Shown: positions 1-14,010, counted from the first letter of the stretch. The stretch is 64,000 nt of DNA from Phanerodontia chrysosporium (GCA_001910725.1 MJGA01000006.1:1178001-1242000), one strand, 5' to 3'. Numbers and translations are program-made. The notes: a model not told the origin generated them from the sequence alone.

Positions 1-3000
1 TCGAGGGACGCAATTCGAAAGGTATCGCGAAGACGGTCACTAAGCAGCGTGTCGAGTCCCACTACGACTTGGAGCTCCGTGCCGCGGTCATGCACGACAT
101 CCTCGACATGATGCCCGAGTCGATCAAACAGAACAAGTCGAAGACGATCCTCCAGCATTTGTCGGAGGCCTGGCGTTGCTGGAAGGCCAACATTCCATGG
201 AAGGTGCCTGGTATGCCAACGGCCATTGAGAACATCATCCTCCGGTACATCAAGAGCAAGGCTGACTGGTGGGTCTCGGTCGCGCACTACAACCGCGAAC
301 GTATTCGCCGGGGAGCTACGGTCGACAAGGCTGTCGTGAAGAAGAACCTCGGCCGCCTCACTCGTCTCTACTTGAAGGCCGAACAGGAGCGTCAGCACGG
401 ATACCTCAAGGACGGTCCGTATATCAGCGCCGAGGAGGCTGTCGCCATATACACGGCGACCGTTCACTGGCTCGAGTCCCGCAAGTTCTCTCCCATTCCA
501 TTCCCTCCGCTCAACTACAAGCACGACACAAAGTTGCTTGTGCTCGCGCTCGAGAAACTGAAGGAGGCATACTCAGTCAAGGGTCGTCTCAACCAGTCTC
601 AGCGAGAGGAACTCGCGCTCATCGAACAGGCGTACGACAACCCACATGAGTGTCTGTCGCGCATCAAGCGTCTCCTCCTGACCCAACGCGCATTCAAGGA
701 GGCCGGGATCGAGTTCTTCGACACTTACGACAAGCTCATTCCGTGCTACGACATCGAGCCCGTCGAGAAGATCACCGACGCGTACCTGGACCAGTTCCTC
801 TTCTTCGAGGCAGACAAGCGTGGCCTCTTCCCGGCATGGATCAAGCCCGCCGATACAGAGCCTCCGCCGCTTCTTGTCTACAAGTGGTGTCAGGGCATCA
901 ACAATCTGACAGACATATGGGAGACGAGTGAAGGCGAGTGCAACGTAATGATGGAGACAGTCCTCTCGAAGGTGTATGAGAAGATCGATTTGACGCTGCT
1001 TAACCGTCTCCTCCGGTTGATCATGGATCACAATCTGGCGGACTACATCACCGCGAAGAACAACACCGGTGAGCTCATCTGTGATATCGTGTTATTGCAT
1101 GTCCTGACTTCTTGTTTCCAGTACTCACGTACAAGGACATGGCGCACACGAACGCCTACGGTCTCATCCGCGGGCTTCAGTTCTCCGCTTTCGTGTTCCA
1201 ATACTACGGTCTCGTTCTTGATCTCCTCATTCTTGGCTTGCAGCGCGCGAGCGAAATGGCCGGCCCACCGCAGATGCCCAATAACTTCCTGCAGTATCGC
1301 GACGTTGCGACGGAGACCCGTCATCCGATCCGTCTATACTCGCGTTACGTCGATCGCATCCATATTCTCTTCCGCTTCACGGCCGAGGAGGCTCGAGACC
1401 TCATTCAACGCTACCTCAGTGCCAATCCCGATCCCACGAACAACAATGTCATCGGTTACAACAACAAGCGTTGCTGGCCCCGCGACTGCCGTATGCGTCT
1501 CATTAAGCACGATGTCAACCTTGGGCGCGCAGTCTTCTGGAACGTCAAGCAGAGCCTGCCTCGCTCGCTCACGACGATCGAGTGGGAGGATACTTTCGTT
1601 AGTGTCTACTCGAAGGATAACCCTCAGCTACTCTTCTCGATGTGTGGCTTCGAGGTTCGCATCCTGCCGAAGATTCGGACGATCAATGGCGAGCAGTACT
1701 CGCTCAAGGATGCGGTCTGGAACCTCACGAACGAGCAAACGAAGGAGCGTACAGCTCAGGCGTTCTTGCGCGTCTCCGACGAAGGTGTTCAGCAGTTCAA
1801 CAACCGTATCCGCCAAGTCCTCATGAGCTCGGGTTCTACAACGTTCTCGAAGATCGTCAACAAGTGGAACACCGCACTCATTGGTCTCATGACGTACTAC
1901 CGCGAGGCTGTCATCCACACGAACGAACTACTCGATGCCCTCGTCAAGGCGGAGAACAAGATCCAGACTCGTGTCAAGATCGGCCTGAACAGTAAGATGC
2001 CGTCTCGTTTCCCGCCCGTCGTCTTCTACACTCCCAAAGAGCTCGGTGGTCTCGGCATGCTGTCCATGGGCCACGTCCTCATTCCGCAGAGCGACCTTCG
2101 GTGGTCGAAGCAAACCGATGTCGGCGTCACCCACTTCCGCGCCGGTATGTCTCATGAGGAAGACCAGCTCATCCCGAATTTGTACCGTTACCTGCAGCCA
2201 TGGGAGGCGGAATTCTTGGACTCGGCTCGCGTGTGGTCGGAGTACTCGATGAAGAGGAAGGAAGCGAACGCGCAGAATCGCCGCCTGACACTCGAGGATC
2301 TCGAGGACAGCTGGGATCGTGGTATCCCTCGAATCAACACTCTCTTCCAGAAAGACCGGCACACACTTGCTTACGATCGCGGTTGGCGTGTCCGCACAGA
2401 CTGGAAGCAGTACCAGCTGCTCAAGCAGTAAGTCACCGTCCCCTTCATCTCGATCACCTGATGCTGAATCTCTTACGCAGCAATCCGTTCTGGTGGACGT
2501 CGCAGCGTCACGACGGCAAACTCTGGCAGCTCAACAACTACCGTGTCGACGTTATCGCTGCCCTCGGTGGTGTTGAGGGTATTCTTGAGCACACGCTCTT
2601 CAAGGGTACCTACTTCCCGACTTGGGAGGGTCTCTTCTGGGAGAAGGCGTCTGGTTTCGAGGAGTCTATGCGCTACAAGAAGCTCACCAACGCGCAGCGG
2701 TCCGGTCTCAACCAGATTCCCAATCGTCGGTTCACGCTTTGGTGGAGTCCGACTATCAACCGCGCGAATGTCTATGTCGGTTTCCAAGTCCAGCTCGATT
2801 TGACCGGTATCTTCATGTGAGTCTAGCTTTCAGCCGTCGTTTATGACCTTGCTCACACTATTCTCTAGGCACGGTAAAATCCGACGCTGAAGATTAGTTT
2901 GATCCAGATCTTCCGTGCCCACTTGTGGCAGAAGAGTGAGTAATGTCCCCATGTAATCCGTCTAGAGAACACGTACTCATATTGAACTAGTTCATGAGAG

Positions 3001-5401
3001 TGTTGTTATGGACTTGTGCCAAGTGTTCGATCAGGAGCTGGAGCCGTTGCAAATCGAGACGGTGCAGAAGGAGACGATCCACCCTCGTAAGAGTTACAAG
3101 ATGAACTCATCTTGCGCGGACATCCTGCTCTTCTCCGCGTACAAGGTACGTTCATTTCGTTCGCGGTCTCATGCTGATATTGACCTCTGTTATAGTGGAA
3201 CATCTCCGCCCGTCGCTAGTAACGGATAGCAAGGACGTCCTCGACGGCACGACGAGCAACAAGTTCTGGATTGACGTGCAGCTCCGTTGGGGAGATTTCG
3301 ATACTCACGACATCGAGCGGTACACTCGTGCGAAGTTCCTGGATTACATCTCGGACTCCATGAGTATCTATCCATCACCGACCGGTGTCATGATCGGCAT
3401 GGACCTGGCTTACAACCTGTGGTCGGCCTACGGTAACTGGTTCCCCGGTCTCAAGCCTCTCATTCAGCAGGCTATGGCGAAGATCATGAAGGCTAACCCT
3501 GCGTGTCACGTTCTCCGCGAACGTATCCGCAAGGGCTTGCAGCTCTACTCTTCCGAGCCCACGGAGCCGTATCTCAACAGCCAGAACTACTCGGAGCTTT
3601 TCTCCAACCAGATCATATGGTTCGTCGATGACACCAACGTGTACCGTGTCACTATCCACAAGACCTTCGAGGGCAACTTGACGACGAAGCCCATCAACGG
3701 TGCCATCTTCATCTTCAACCCGCGCTCTGGCCAGCTGTTCCTCAAGATTATCCACACTAGTGTCTGGGCTGGTCAGAAGCGTCTGGACAGCTGGCGAAGT
3801 GGAAGACTGCCGAAGAAGTCGCCGCGTTGGTCCGTTCTCTCCTGTCGAGGAGCAGCCGAAGCAAGTCATCGTCACGCGTAAGGGCATGTTGGACCCGCTC
3901 GAAGTGCATCTGCTCGACTTCCCGAACATCGTCATCAAAGGTAGCGAGCTGCAGCTTCCGTTCCAGGCTTGCATGAAGATGGAGAAGTTCGGAGACCTCA
4001 TCTTGCGTGCCACGCAGCCGCAGATGGTCTTGTTCAACTTGTACGACGACTGGCTGAAGTCCATTTCGAGCTACACGGCCTTCTCGCGTCTCATCCTTCT
4101 CCTTCGCGGTCTTCACGTCAACCAGGAGAAGGCGAAAATTATCCTTCGTCCAGACAAGAACACCATCACCGAGCCTCACTTTGTCTGGCCGTCTCTCTCC
4201 GATGAGGAGTGGATTAAGGTCGAGGTTGCTCTCAAAGATCTCATCCTCGCAGATTTCGGGAAGCGCAACAGCGTCAACATTGCGTCGCTCACCGCTAGTG
4301 AGATTCGCGACATCATTCTTGGACAGGAGATTGCTGCCCCGTCAGTTCAGCGGCAGCAAATGGCTGAGCTTGAGAAGAGCAACGAGGCTCAGGGTCAGGT
4401 CACCGCGGTGCAGACACAGACGACCAACATTCACGGTGACACGATCCAGACCGTCACAAGTAAGAGTTCCTTATATCACCAGTGATCCGGTCACTGAATA
4501 TTGCTTGCAGCTACGAACTACGAGCAGCAGGTCTTCAGCAGCAAGTCGGACTGGCGAGTTCGTGCGATCTCGGCAACCCATCTGCCCCTACGTCTGCAGC
4601 ACATTTACGTCTCGAACGACGACGTCAAGGACGACGCGGAATCGTACACCTTCGTTCTGCCGAAGAACATCCTTCGTCACTTCGTCACCGCCGCCGACCT
4701 CCGTACCCAGGTTGCAGCATTCCTTTACGGCGTGTCGCCGCCAGACAACAAGCAGGTCAAGGAGATCAAGGCAGTCGTCTGGGTTCCTCAACGTGGTAAC
4801 AACAACAGCGTAGAGCTTCCCTCACAGCTGCCGCGCGACGACTTCCTCCTCAAGGACCTTGAACCCCTGGGTTGGATCAAGACGCAGGCTCTCGAGCTGA
4901 ACCATCTGTCGCCCACGGACGTCACGACGCACGCGAAGCTTATGGCCGACCACCCGGAATGGGGTCCGTCGTCCATCTGCCTCACAGTGGCGTTCACGCC
5001 CGGCTCCGTCTCCTGTCGTCTCATTCGTTGACCGTTGCTGGTTTCGAATGGGGTCGCAAGAACACCGACACCTCGCCCAACCCGCCAGGCTTCAACCCGA
5101 ACATGTCCGAGCGTGTGCAGCTGCTCCTGTCTGACCGCATCCTTGGTATGACGCTGGTACCAGAGGGCCGCGTCTGGAACTACGGCATCGGCCTGACCCA
5201 GCTCTGGTCGCCGAATATCAGCTACTCCGTCACCCTTGACACACCGCTGTTGTTCTGGGCAGAGGAACATCGCCCGGCTGCCTTCCTTTCGGTAAGTACT
5301 TCTTTGGGCACGATTCTTCACATGATGACTAACTTCTCTTCCAGTTCGCAAATCTTGAAGTCGGCGACGACAGTGCAGACATCGAAAACAACTTCGCATA
5401 G
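1..5401 (+). CDS. PRP8: Pre-mRNA-splicing factor PRP8, C-terminal part (gene starts before the window)
   Basis: PRP8 is the scaffold protein at the catalytic centre of the U5/tri-snRNP in the nucleus. The frame is open from base 3, so the N-terminal part lies outside. The visible protein follows the reverse-transcriptase-like, linker, endonuclease-like, RNase H-like and C-terminal Jab1/MPN regions, with hallmark stretches such as [29 protein letters not shown] and [19 protein letters not shown]. Introns I can place: 1069-1121, 2428-2480, 2817-2868, 2936-2990, 3146-3195, 4460-4510 and 5292-5344; the stop is TAG at 5399-5401. The reading frame breaks five times, each time by one missing base in a C or G pair (2881, 3206, 3785, 3841, 5012), and the correct protein resumes at once. 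As PRP8 is essential and shows no other damage, I take these as sequence errors. Identification is very secure. Confidence 0.96.
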
Positions 5402-5687
5402 ATATCCTCCATATGATCCCTTGTTCGTCGTATCTTGCAGTGCTTCGCGAATGCTGTAATTGTAATGTATTGTACCAATAAGATACTGTACTTTCCGGTA
5501 TGCCATTGAATCGATCCTACGTGCGAGATGCAGGAGCCGCAAATATAACCTTCTAAATTACACTAATTGAACACTAACACTAAACTGACCATAGCAAGAC
5601 AGCAGCAGCACGAAAATGAAGATAAAGCGAAAGGCATCAACGTCTAGAACCAGCATCAAAGAGAATGAAAAGGGCGTGACAGGCATG

Positions 5688-8600
5688 TCAAGTGGATGAA
5701 GACGGGGCAAAGTCGTCAACTTCGGGCGGAGGCTGTAGCACATCATCGACGTCGATCTCGAGGCGGGACTTGGCGACATGAGTGTCATTACTAGCAGACT
5801 CGGTCGATGCCTCGCCGTCGGGCACTGAATCAACGACCGGCAGGGCGAGCTGCCGCGACCCACGGCGTGGCGGCGGCGAGAGCGCGATGGGCCGACTTCC
5901 GGCGTGTCCTGGAGCAGCGGCAGCGGCGGCGTCCTAGCGTCGACCGAGAGCGAGCGGTCCGAGGCGGAGCCTGGTGGCGACGGCGGCGCGTAGCTGAGGA
6001 AGTCTGGGTCGTTCTGCGCGGTCGTGATCGGCTCGCCGATGGGCGCGGAGTGCACGGCGTCTCGAGGATAGGCGACGGCGGCAGCGTCGAGACTGCGACG
6101 AACGACGTGTGCTGCGCGTCGGGCGACGAAGGCGCTGCGGGCGAGCTCATCCTGCGGAAGCGCCGCGTCAGCGACGAGTGGCGTGACGATGGCGCAGGCG
6201 AGGTAGGCGACCCAGGGACTGGCGGCGGCGGCGGTAGAGGCCCGGTTGGTGGCGGGAACAGCGGCTGGCCGAGAGTGCCAGTCGGAGAGATCAGCAGGGA
6301 GCCTGGTGTCGGAGTCTCGTGGGTGCTGCCATGGCCGGCCGTGTAAGCATGTGCGGCACGGAGAGCAGCTTCATCAGGCCGCGGCGGCAAGCCGACGGAC
6401 GGTGGGGGAGTGGCAGGGGAGCCCGACTGCCTCCTGCCACGTAGCAGCAGCGATTCTCGGAAAGACATCTTCGTGGCGGGGATGCAGATATATCGGAAGC
6501 AGGCGAGGTACGTGTCGTGCTCGTGATACCATTATCAGGCGTTGGCGGCAGTGCGCCATTCGGAGCCGGACGTTGTGGCGGAGGCATTGACGAACGATGC
6601 GAGGAGCGCGGCCGCTGCCCAAACTTGGAGCCACCGCAGACCCGAGTGTGGGGACGGGCGACGTGCTCGAGCCGAAGCTCTGAACCGACGACGTTGAAGC
6701 ACGCTTCGCCGAGAACGGACGGGCCTGCATGTCTGGGATGTACTCGGACTTCATCGAGGGCGAACGGCTGAGAGGGCTCGTTTCCGCGGCATACGGGTGT
6801 CTCGATGAGGGATGCGCACGTTCTGCAGCCTGGGCGAGTCAGACGGAGAGCTGTGCGCCGGATATGTCGGGCTCGTCCGCTGGGGAAGGCTACCGCGGCG
6901 CGACCAGCGCCTGGACCTCACCTCGTCTGGGGACGAGGGCGGGTGGTCATTCGACCCGTACGTCGACACTGACGACCACGAAGCGCGGGCACGCCGATCC
7001 TTTGGGCGAGCAGCAGACGGCAGCGGAGAAGGCATCGGTGGACTGGGTGTCAGAAGCTGCGGGTTCTGCACGCCTAGGCTCTCTGCGGTGCTCCGATTCG
7101 CGTGCGTGTAGTGGTAGGACCCGGACTCGGACGGTGACGACACGGACAGCGCAACGGTGCTGACGGTGCCCGCACGCTTGCGCGGTGGAGGCTGCAGCGA
7201 CGGCGAATAGTGCCCTCCGTCCGTGCTCACCCGCTGGGGGACGGCCAGCATGCTCTCTCGGTGCACGACCATGTTTTCCCGGCGACCAGGAATGTCCCGC
7301 GCAGGCGACGGCGTAATATTCTGCTCGAGCTGGTGACGGTCACTGTCGGGCAGGATCTTCCGCTCCAGGTAGAGAGGATGCGTCTCCGGCGGGATGGAGG
7401 GTGTGGTGGCCCTGGGCGTCGCGGACTGCACTATGGGCGACATCGGCCGGTCGTGCATCATCCCAAGAAGGCTGGTGCCGGCGTGCCCAAACGAGTCTTC
7501 GGATACTCCTCGGCGTTGTCGTCTGCGGACGTATCCCTAGAGACACACGCAGCGGAAGCGGTAGACGGGGAGCGCGGCCGGCCGCCGCCAATGGTAAACA
7601 GGCTCTTGATGGCAGTTGTCGCTGATATCTGGGAACGCGTCGACGATACCGTCGTACTGTTCGCTGGAGACTCCCCTGTATATGAGTCGGACGCGGGAGC
7701 GCTCATCGACGAGTTTGCCAGCGATTGCGAGCGAGACAACGAGGACGTGGCGATGACCGGCTAGCGTCGGTGAAATGCGACTGCGTTGGACTAATGCTAC
7801 CCTCTGGCCGCACAGCAACACCAGCATTGGGAAGGCTATCGAACGGATTCGCCCGCTGCGAAATCGGGGAGTGCAACGCCCGCATAGAGAGCACGACATC
7901 GAGGTCGCCACGGGGCTCAATGACCCCTGCTTGGCTGGCGTTGCCCAGCCCGGCGCGAATAGACCTGTATTTTACGTCAGCATCAGCATATATGCGAATA
8001 TTGCATAAGGCACGCACCTCTGGCTGAGCACCGCACCCTTGATGGCTGCGATCCAGGCCTGGGCTTCCTCAGGGTTCACGATCTGCAGCGCCCACATCGT
8101 CTGGCCCTCCAGGTTCAGGTCGTGCGCGCCCGCGTTCGCACTGCTGCCCGCGCCCTCCGCCGTGTGGCCGTCGCCGGAGCCGACGCTCGAGCTCGACGTC
8201 CGCGACGCTGCACCGTCCCCTGGCGTGACGATCGCGCCCCACGACGTCGCGAGGTTCTGCGGCTTCTTCTTCGGTACTCCGCCGACTTTGACGACGTGCG
8301 TGCGCCCGCCGACCTCACCCTCGGCGATGTAGATGACGCTGTCCTCGTTGATCTCAAGCCGCTCGAGCTCCTTCTCGTCCGGCCCCGAGCTCTTGAAGAG
8401 ATGCAGGTACCACGCTGCGGGCTCGTTCTTCGACGAGTGTCCCCAGGGGCTGGAGAAGGTCGGCGTTGTTACAGATTCGGACGACGGCTGCGGGGAGGTC
8501 AGGACAAGGAACCTGTTCTTCCATTGCTTCGACAGGGCGAACATCAACAGGGACGGCGCTGGATAGTATCGCGGCACCGATGCAGAGCGCTGGATGAACG

Positions 8601-10232
8601 GCTTCAGAGACGCATGTGTACTGGGAAATGGTGGTATCTTCGGAGGCGGGAGAGCCCGCTCCTGCACAGGCTTAGCATGCTCACGTAATCGTGCGGCAGA
8701 GATCTTGCGCGGAGGAGGCCCTGTAACGCGGGTATTCAACGATAATGGCGGAGGTGTAGATAATGATTTTGCCGATGGATTCCGTGGTGGGGGAGAGCTG
8801 GGAGCAAGGAGTGGAGAGCGAGGTGCGGAAGTGCCTAATGAGGATGAAGGGACTGTCAACTGCGTGGATGCTATTGAAGGCGTCGAGGGTCGTGTCGAGT
8901 GAGCAGAGAATGGTATCGCATGTGGTGGTATGTACGATCCTGAGCGCGAACGGGAGTGTCCCATATCCGAGCGAGTCGCTATTGGCGTCTTCGCATCGTA
9001 CCAGTCTGGGCTGTCCCTGCCGCCCCCAGTGCCGCGGTATTCGTCGTCTCCAGAGTTCAGCAGCTCAGAGCGCATCCGCGAGCTCATGCTCGTGGTCTCG
9101 ATGTCGAACTCGCCGATGCCCAAGCTTTGGCAGCAGCGTCGCGGAGCCGCTGACGCTCCTCCTCCTCTTGTTCTTCTTGCTGCTTGCTCGCCCGTACAGC
9201 ATTCTCGCTGATTTCGATCACCTCAGTGAGCACGATGGGCTGCGGCGGATGTATGCCGAGCCCCACGCTTCCTCTGGTGCCCTGCTGCCGCCCCATGCGA
9301 GTCTTCATGCTCGGCGTTTTGCGTGCGAAGGTGGAGATCGCATCGGAAGCGGCTACTAGCAGGCTGCCTCGCCGTCGCGTGGGTGGACTGGCAGGCTGGG
9401 ACGGTGGAGCAGAGGTGGTGGGGGAGGTCGGCGGCGTCAGCGCATCGCTGAGGGAAGGTGTGGTCGACGCGCCAGATAACGATTGCATCGTCTGCGGCCT
9501 CTTCGAGCTGCGGCGGGACAGTGGAGGATTGGAAGAGGCAGGGGATGCCACGACTGGAGAGTATGTGACGAACGTGCTTGTGGTATCAGTCGGCGTCGGA
9601 TGTGCCGCAAATGGGTCTGCCACTGTTGTGCCAGATGTTAGCTAGGTCTACTCGAAGGTCGGCGAGCGAACAGTGAAGGACGGTTTAGTTCGCGCATTAG
9701 CGATCATACTCGGGGGCTGCACGAGGAGGCATCAAGCCCTGAACGCCAGACATGACTACATGATTCGCGAGAAAGTACACAGGGTGACTACAATGCAGGT
9801 GCAAACGGGCACGAGGGAGTGCTGAACGAAATGAAATGAAATGAGCTGCTTACCCGAGGTCATAGAGCTCGCAGCTGCGCCTATTATGTACTCGCCACGT
9901 CCGCCATCATCGTGATCTGGGGACAGCAGATCTGCTTTCTCCTTGCCTTTGCCCTTGAAGTTACCGAGCCTCGCGGTCAGCTTAGGCTTGTACGACGAGG
10001 GGCCACTGCTCGTGTGGGGACGAGGAGGGAGCGAGGCGGTGCGTGTCCGAGACATGAAGTCGTTGAGCTTGCTGGAACGCTTTGGGCTTGCGCCGAGGTC
10101 ACTGTCCTGGAGTGGAGGGAGAGGTTGCTTGTCCTGGGACGAGGTGGAGGTGGAGAAGCGCTTTCCCTTTGCAAAGGGTGAGAGCGAGCTGGTATTCATT
10201 TCGACCAGCTGGGGCGGTGTGTAATGCAGCAT
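5688..10232 (-). CDS. Ser/Pro-rich protein with a PH domain
   Basis: Large, low-complexity, Ser/Pro/Thr/Arg-rich protein with one folded part that I recognise as a pleckstrin-homology domain (about 8020-8560): a core reading SKQWKNRFLVLTS, a Tyr-Leu-His-Leu-Phe strand, and a C-terminal helix with the invariant Trp (AQAWIAAIKGA). PH domains bind phosphoinositides or proteins, so a membrane or cortical role is possible but not shown. Exon 1 is 10232-9854, followed by a 231-bp intron (9853-9623) and a second intron at 8017-7965 just after the PH domain. Eight one-base frame breaks (near 9121, 7750, 7463, 6759, 6619, 6480, 6057, 5844) each disappear if one C/G is added to a short run, and the Ser/Pro-rich composition continues across them. 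The acidic tail ends at the stop 5690-5688, 286 bp from the PRP8 stop (convergent). The exact product is unknown. Confidence 0.75.
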
Positions 10233-11632
10233 CACCTTGCAAGCATAAAACTGTGCGCAGCATATGTGGCCGCCGATGCAGCATCAAAGAAGCGGTTGGT
10301 TAGGAACAGCGGTGTTGATGAGAAGGGGCCGGTGCGTGTGGGGAGGTGCAGATGAGAACGGGTGAGTGTATGCGGGGAAGACGGGCGCAGGGGCGACGCA
10401 CCTAGATGTGATGGCTGCACAGCATTGATTCGTGTGTGCTCACCGCGACAGACAGCGAGCAGGAGGCGACGAGACGGAGGAGAGGGCGGACGAGGTCGTG
10501 AGGGAGCCCCGAGCTGAGAGCTGTGTTCTGGAATTTAGGCTCGGGCGCTTCTCTGCAGTAAGCGGGGAACGCTTTGCCAAGAATGGAAACCATCTAAATT
10601 GAATTTTTAAGGGACACCACGAGATCTCAGATCCGTCTCTTGTTGCTCGCGCCCTGCTCACAGGCCTCCTGTGTCTCCTCGTCGGCCTCAGTCGACCAGC
10701 CAGCGTCGTAGCACTGCAGGACGACTAGCGTCCCGCTCGTCGCCCGCGATGCGGTCCTCGGAACCGATCCTCGTGGCGCAGCGTCTCCGTATTTCAAACC
10801 GTCTAAGCAAAGCAGCCATCGCTGGCAGGAGGTCGCGCGAGGAAATCGCCCCTCCAAATTTAGTCCTGTTTCATCGTCGCATGTCGCCAATCCTTGGCGG
10901 GGCGGCGGCCCCAGCGGCGGGCACACTCGCGGTGACCCGACACCGCTGAGTCAAGCATGCCGCGATCGTCATAGTCACCCAACTGATGGCCTGCCCGCCG
11001 GTGGCGATGAACGAGGCGGGAAAGCCGTTGCGCGGTCCAGGGATCGCGCTAGCCGGTGATGGTGAAATTACTGCTCTTCACTTGAGTCGGAACCCCAAAG
11101 TCGCTCGCGCCACGTCGCGCTATCCTCCGACCGGACCCACATGAGCAACCGGACGCCAACTCGTCTGACATTTAAGGAGCCTCTGCATGACGGTGCCCTC
11201 CCCTAACATTAATTGTCTCGGGCATTCGGAAAGTTACGGGCGCCAAGTGGCGGCCTTGACGACTCTGTCGGTCAGGGTCGGTGGGACATGACAAGGCACT
11301 GATTCATCGCTCTGTCGTCGTTACGCGCGGTGACTTAACATTGACAGGATAACTTGCAAGGATTCGTCAGTCCGCTGACCCTCTGCCAGCGTGGCCATTC
11401 GGCCGGCTTTGCTCATCCTGTCAGTAAGCGTGTTGGTGAATGAGATCTGGGCTCACCGCTTTGGTCAAATTCTCTACTCAGGATCTTGTTCGTGCGAGCT
11501 GTCTTCATATGCGGTGCGCGGGGTCTTGCTGGTACCCCGCATATACTCGGACCCCGGAAAGTCCACAGCGCGATGCGCGCGCTTAGCAGCTTGCTCCTCA
11601 ACTACATCATCTCTGGCTTTCCTTTGATCGCC
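10233..11632. other. Intergenic region without a supported gene
   Basis: About 1.4 kb between the divergent PH-domain and SAP-domain genes. Reading frames here are short and lack recognisable motifs. It must hold both promoters; a TGAGTCA heptamer lies near 10946. I see no RNA gene or repeat. Confidence 0.5.
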
Positions 11633-14010
11633 ATGGCGTCTTCAGACCCTGCCGACCTTGCAAAGCTTACTGTGGCTCAGCTAAAGGCGTTGTGCAAGGA
11701 GCGCAAAATCTCTGGATACTCGAAACTCAGCAAGCCTGCGCTCATCCAGAAACTAGGCGACGTGAACCCCGCGCCGTCTGAGATCCCTGATGCTGCGCCC
11801 GCTGTCGCTGGTAGCTCCGGAGGCTCTGCTAGGTCTTCGAAAAATGCTCAAGGCACATCATCTGTCAGCGTGTCCCTCGAGCCTGCGCTGCATCTGCAAC
11901 CTGAATCTCGACAGTCCTGTGCTAGGAACGCATTTTCGCCGTCTGGACCTCTTGGAGAGCAACTTCCGGAAGCTGCAGTCATATCACATCCTTTGAAACC
12001 GAGGAAGGACCTCTTGCAGCTATAACTCTACGCCTTCTCCCGTACCCAACATCATCAAGGATACACCTGGCGCACCTACAACGACAACATCTCCGCCCTC
12101 TCGCAGTACAGCCGCTGCCCCTGGGCCCTCTGTTACTGTTGATACATCTAGTGATTCTGCTGTACCTGCGAAGCGTCTTGGTACCTCCATCAAGCAGCCT
12201 CAGCTAAAGAAAGCGAAGATCACGCCCACATGCATCGCGTCCAACAGAACCTCCGTCGATGGTTGTAGCCGAGTGCTTCCGCAGCTCGTTCAGGGAGCTG
12301 TTTCTTCTGCAGTACCTCAGCACACGTCTGCAGCTTTCAACAGTTCTAGCGTCTCAGTCTCAATACCGACAAGCGAACGCCAGCACACGTCTCGCCTGCT
12401 TCCAAGCCTAGTCTGCCGAAGGTCCACAAACGCTTCAAACCTCTTGTTGGGAACAGCCGTCCACAACACGCTCCTCTGTGCTCTACTGCATCCCGCATAA
12501 GTCTCTCCAGCCATGTCCGCCCGGTCGACAGTAACCTCGCCCCTTCGACTTTCCACCTCCTCTGCCGGTGCCTGCGCTCCAGACGATCAGCCTCCCTCCG
12601 CCCTTGTCGCAGCGCAAACGGGTACAGCGCTGGGCCGTCATCCTGAGTGGTCTGGATGATGCATCGCGCCGACAATGCGCCCTCGTCTCACGGACTATTC
12701 GATATGCCGGTGCGCAACCTTTCTATCGCGATGCGCATATATTCACGCGGACTCCTGCAGTATATCTTTCGGCGGGTCACATCATCGACCAACAATTCCG
12801 CGGAGAGCGTGCCAGACGAGACATGAAGCCATTTCCGAGCGCGACGACGAACTTCTGGCCCTACCTCCGTGCCCGCGAACAAGAAGCCCGTGGACGCGAG
12901 GGCTTGTATGCGCGGTCATTTCTAGGGCCGCTCAGCGCTGCAGGGCGAGCCATGTCGGTCTCGCCTCGGCTATGGGGCAGTCCGGACCACGATAAGCAGG
13001 CAAGCATAGCGGCGCGGTGCGTGGCACTCGTGCAGATGGCAGACATTGTGATTGACGAATTATAAGCAGCTTCGTCCTCACATCCTTCTGGTTTGCGGTG
13101 TCGATCGGCGGCCGCAGGTCTGAGGACTGGCTCTGCGGCACTGTCGTGGATGCGCAGGAAGTCGTACCTCAAGAGATCTGGTCTGTCGTCGTACAGGACC
13201 GCAAGAGCTCTAGGACCACAGCTCGCACATCGCGGTTCTATATCCTCGAGTCGACCTGCGAGGTCATCGGAAGCAGCCCAGGAGCGATTCCTAGCGGACC
13301 AAGCAAGCATATCAGCCTCCGCGTGGACTGGTCCGCATTCATAGAGCGCTGGTCGCGTAAAGCGAACCATAATTTGGAATCATTGCTCATGTCAAATCTG
13401 AGATGGGCGAACCATGAAGAGTACGACCGCGGCATCAGCAAGCTATGGAGAAAAAGAATCGCCCAGGAGGGTAATGTCGGGCTTGCAAAATCCATTGTTG
13501 CTCAGCGGCATATTTCTTGCGTGCGTCGTGGCGAATAGGTGATGCAGTGGTCAATAACCGCTGTACATTGGTGCTGATTCCCGTCTCGCTTCGGCAGCGT
13601 CAGCGGCTCATGGATGTCAGCCACAGAAATGGCTCAGGACTTCGCGGGGTTGCCCAACAGACATGCAGTGGTGTCTACAAAAGCCAGTGGAGAAGGTCTT
13701 CCTCTCAATCTGTATCTTCCTGCGTACGTGTCCAGATGCTATCTGATGCGCAAGAGTCTTAACGTTGTTGTGTCACTCTTTCAGCACGCACCATGTCGAG
13801 AGCGTGCACTTTACGACCTCCTCAAAATCACCTCTCCACCCGGCATTGGCCGTCGTGCAGACTCCTGCGCGAGAGTACTTCGTGCTGAGAGATAATGGGT
13901 TCGAGGTTGGATGCGAGGACGAGGGAGTCGCTCCGCTGTGGATGGAGATTTTAGGATGCAATTCTCGAGGGACTCCTACCACACCAGGGGCTTCCATGTG
14001 TAACGATTAA
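11633..14010 (+). CDS. SAP-domain protein with conserved basidiomycete C-terminal region; frame damaged
   Basis: The start ATG at 11633 opens a SAP motif (residues about 8-45, with LAKLTVAQLKALCKERKI and SKPALIQKL), a helix-hairpin-helix that binds AT-rich DNA or chromatin. A Ser/Pro-rich linker follows, then a conserved C-terminal region: LSQRKRVQRWAVILSGLDD, a WANHEEYDRGISKLW block, MAQDFAGLP and HPALAVVQTP..YFVLRDNG. I recall this architecture as a multi-copy family in polypores; its function is unknown to me. Introns that restore the conserved protein: 12710-12760, 13017-13069, one from about 13531 to 13600 and one near 13720-13785. Between about 11900 and 12560 the frame changes several times, with an in-frame TGA at about 11991 in the frame that otherwise fits, and another break sits near 13510. 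The copy is therefore either badly sequenced or decaying. Domain call secure, gene model approximate. Confidence 0.7.

Noticed and set aside
1..5401. PRP8 as a pseudogene because of five frame breaks
   Set aside because: All breaks are single missing bases in short C/G runs with perfect conserved sequence on both sides, and PRP8 is an essential gene.
5807..9645. Long plus-strand open frames opposite the PH-domain gene
   Set aside because: They are mirror images of the Ser/Pro/Arg-rich minus-strand gene, whose PH domain and splice sites fix the strand.
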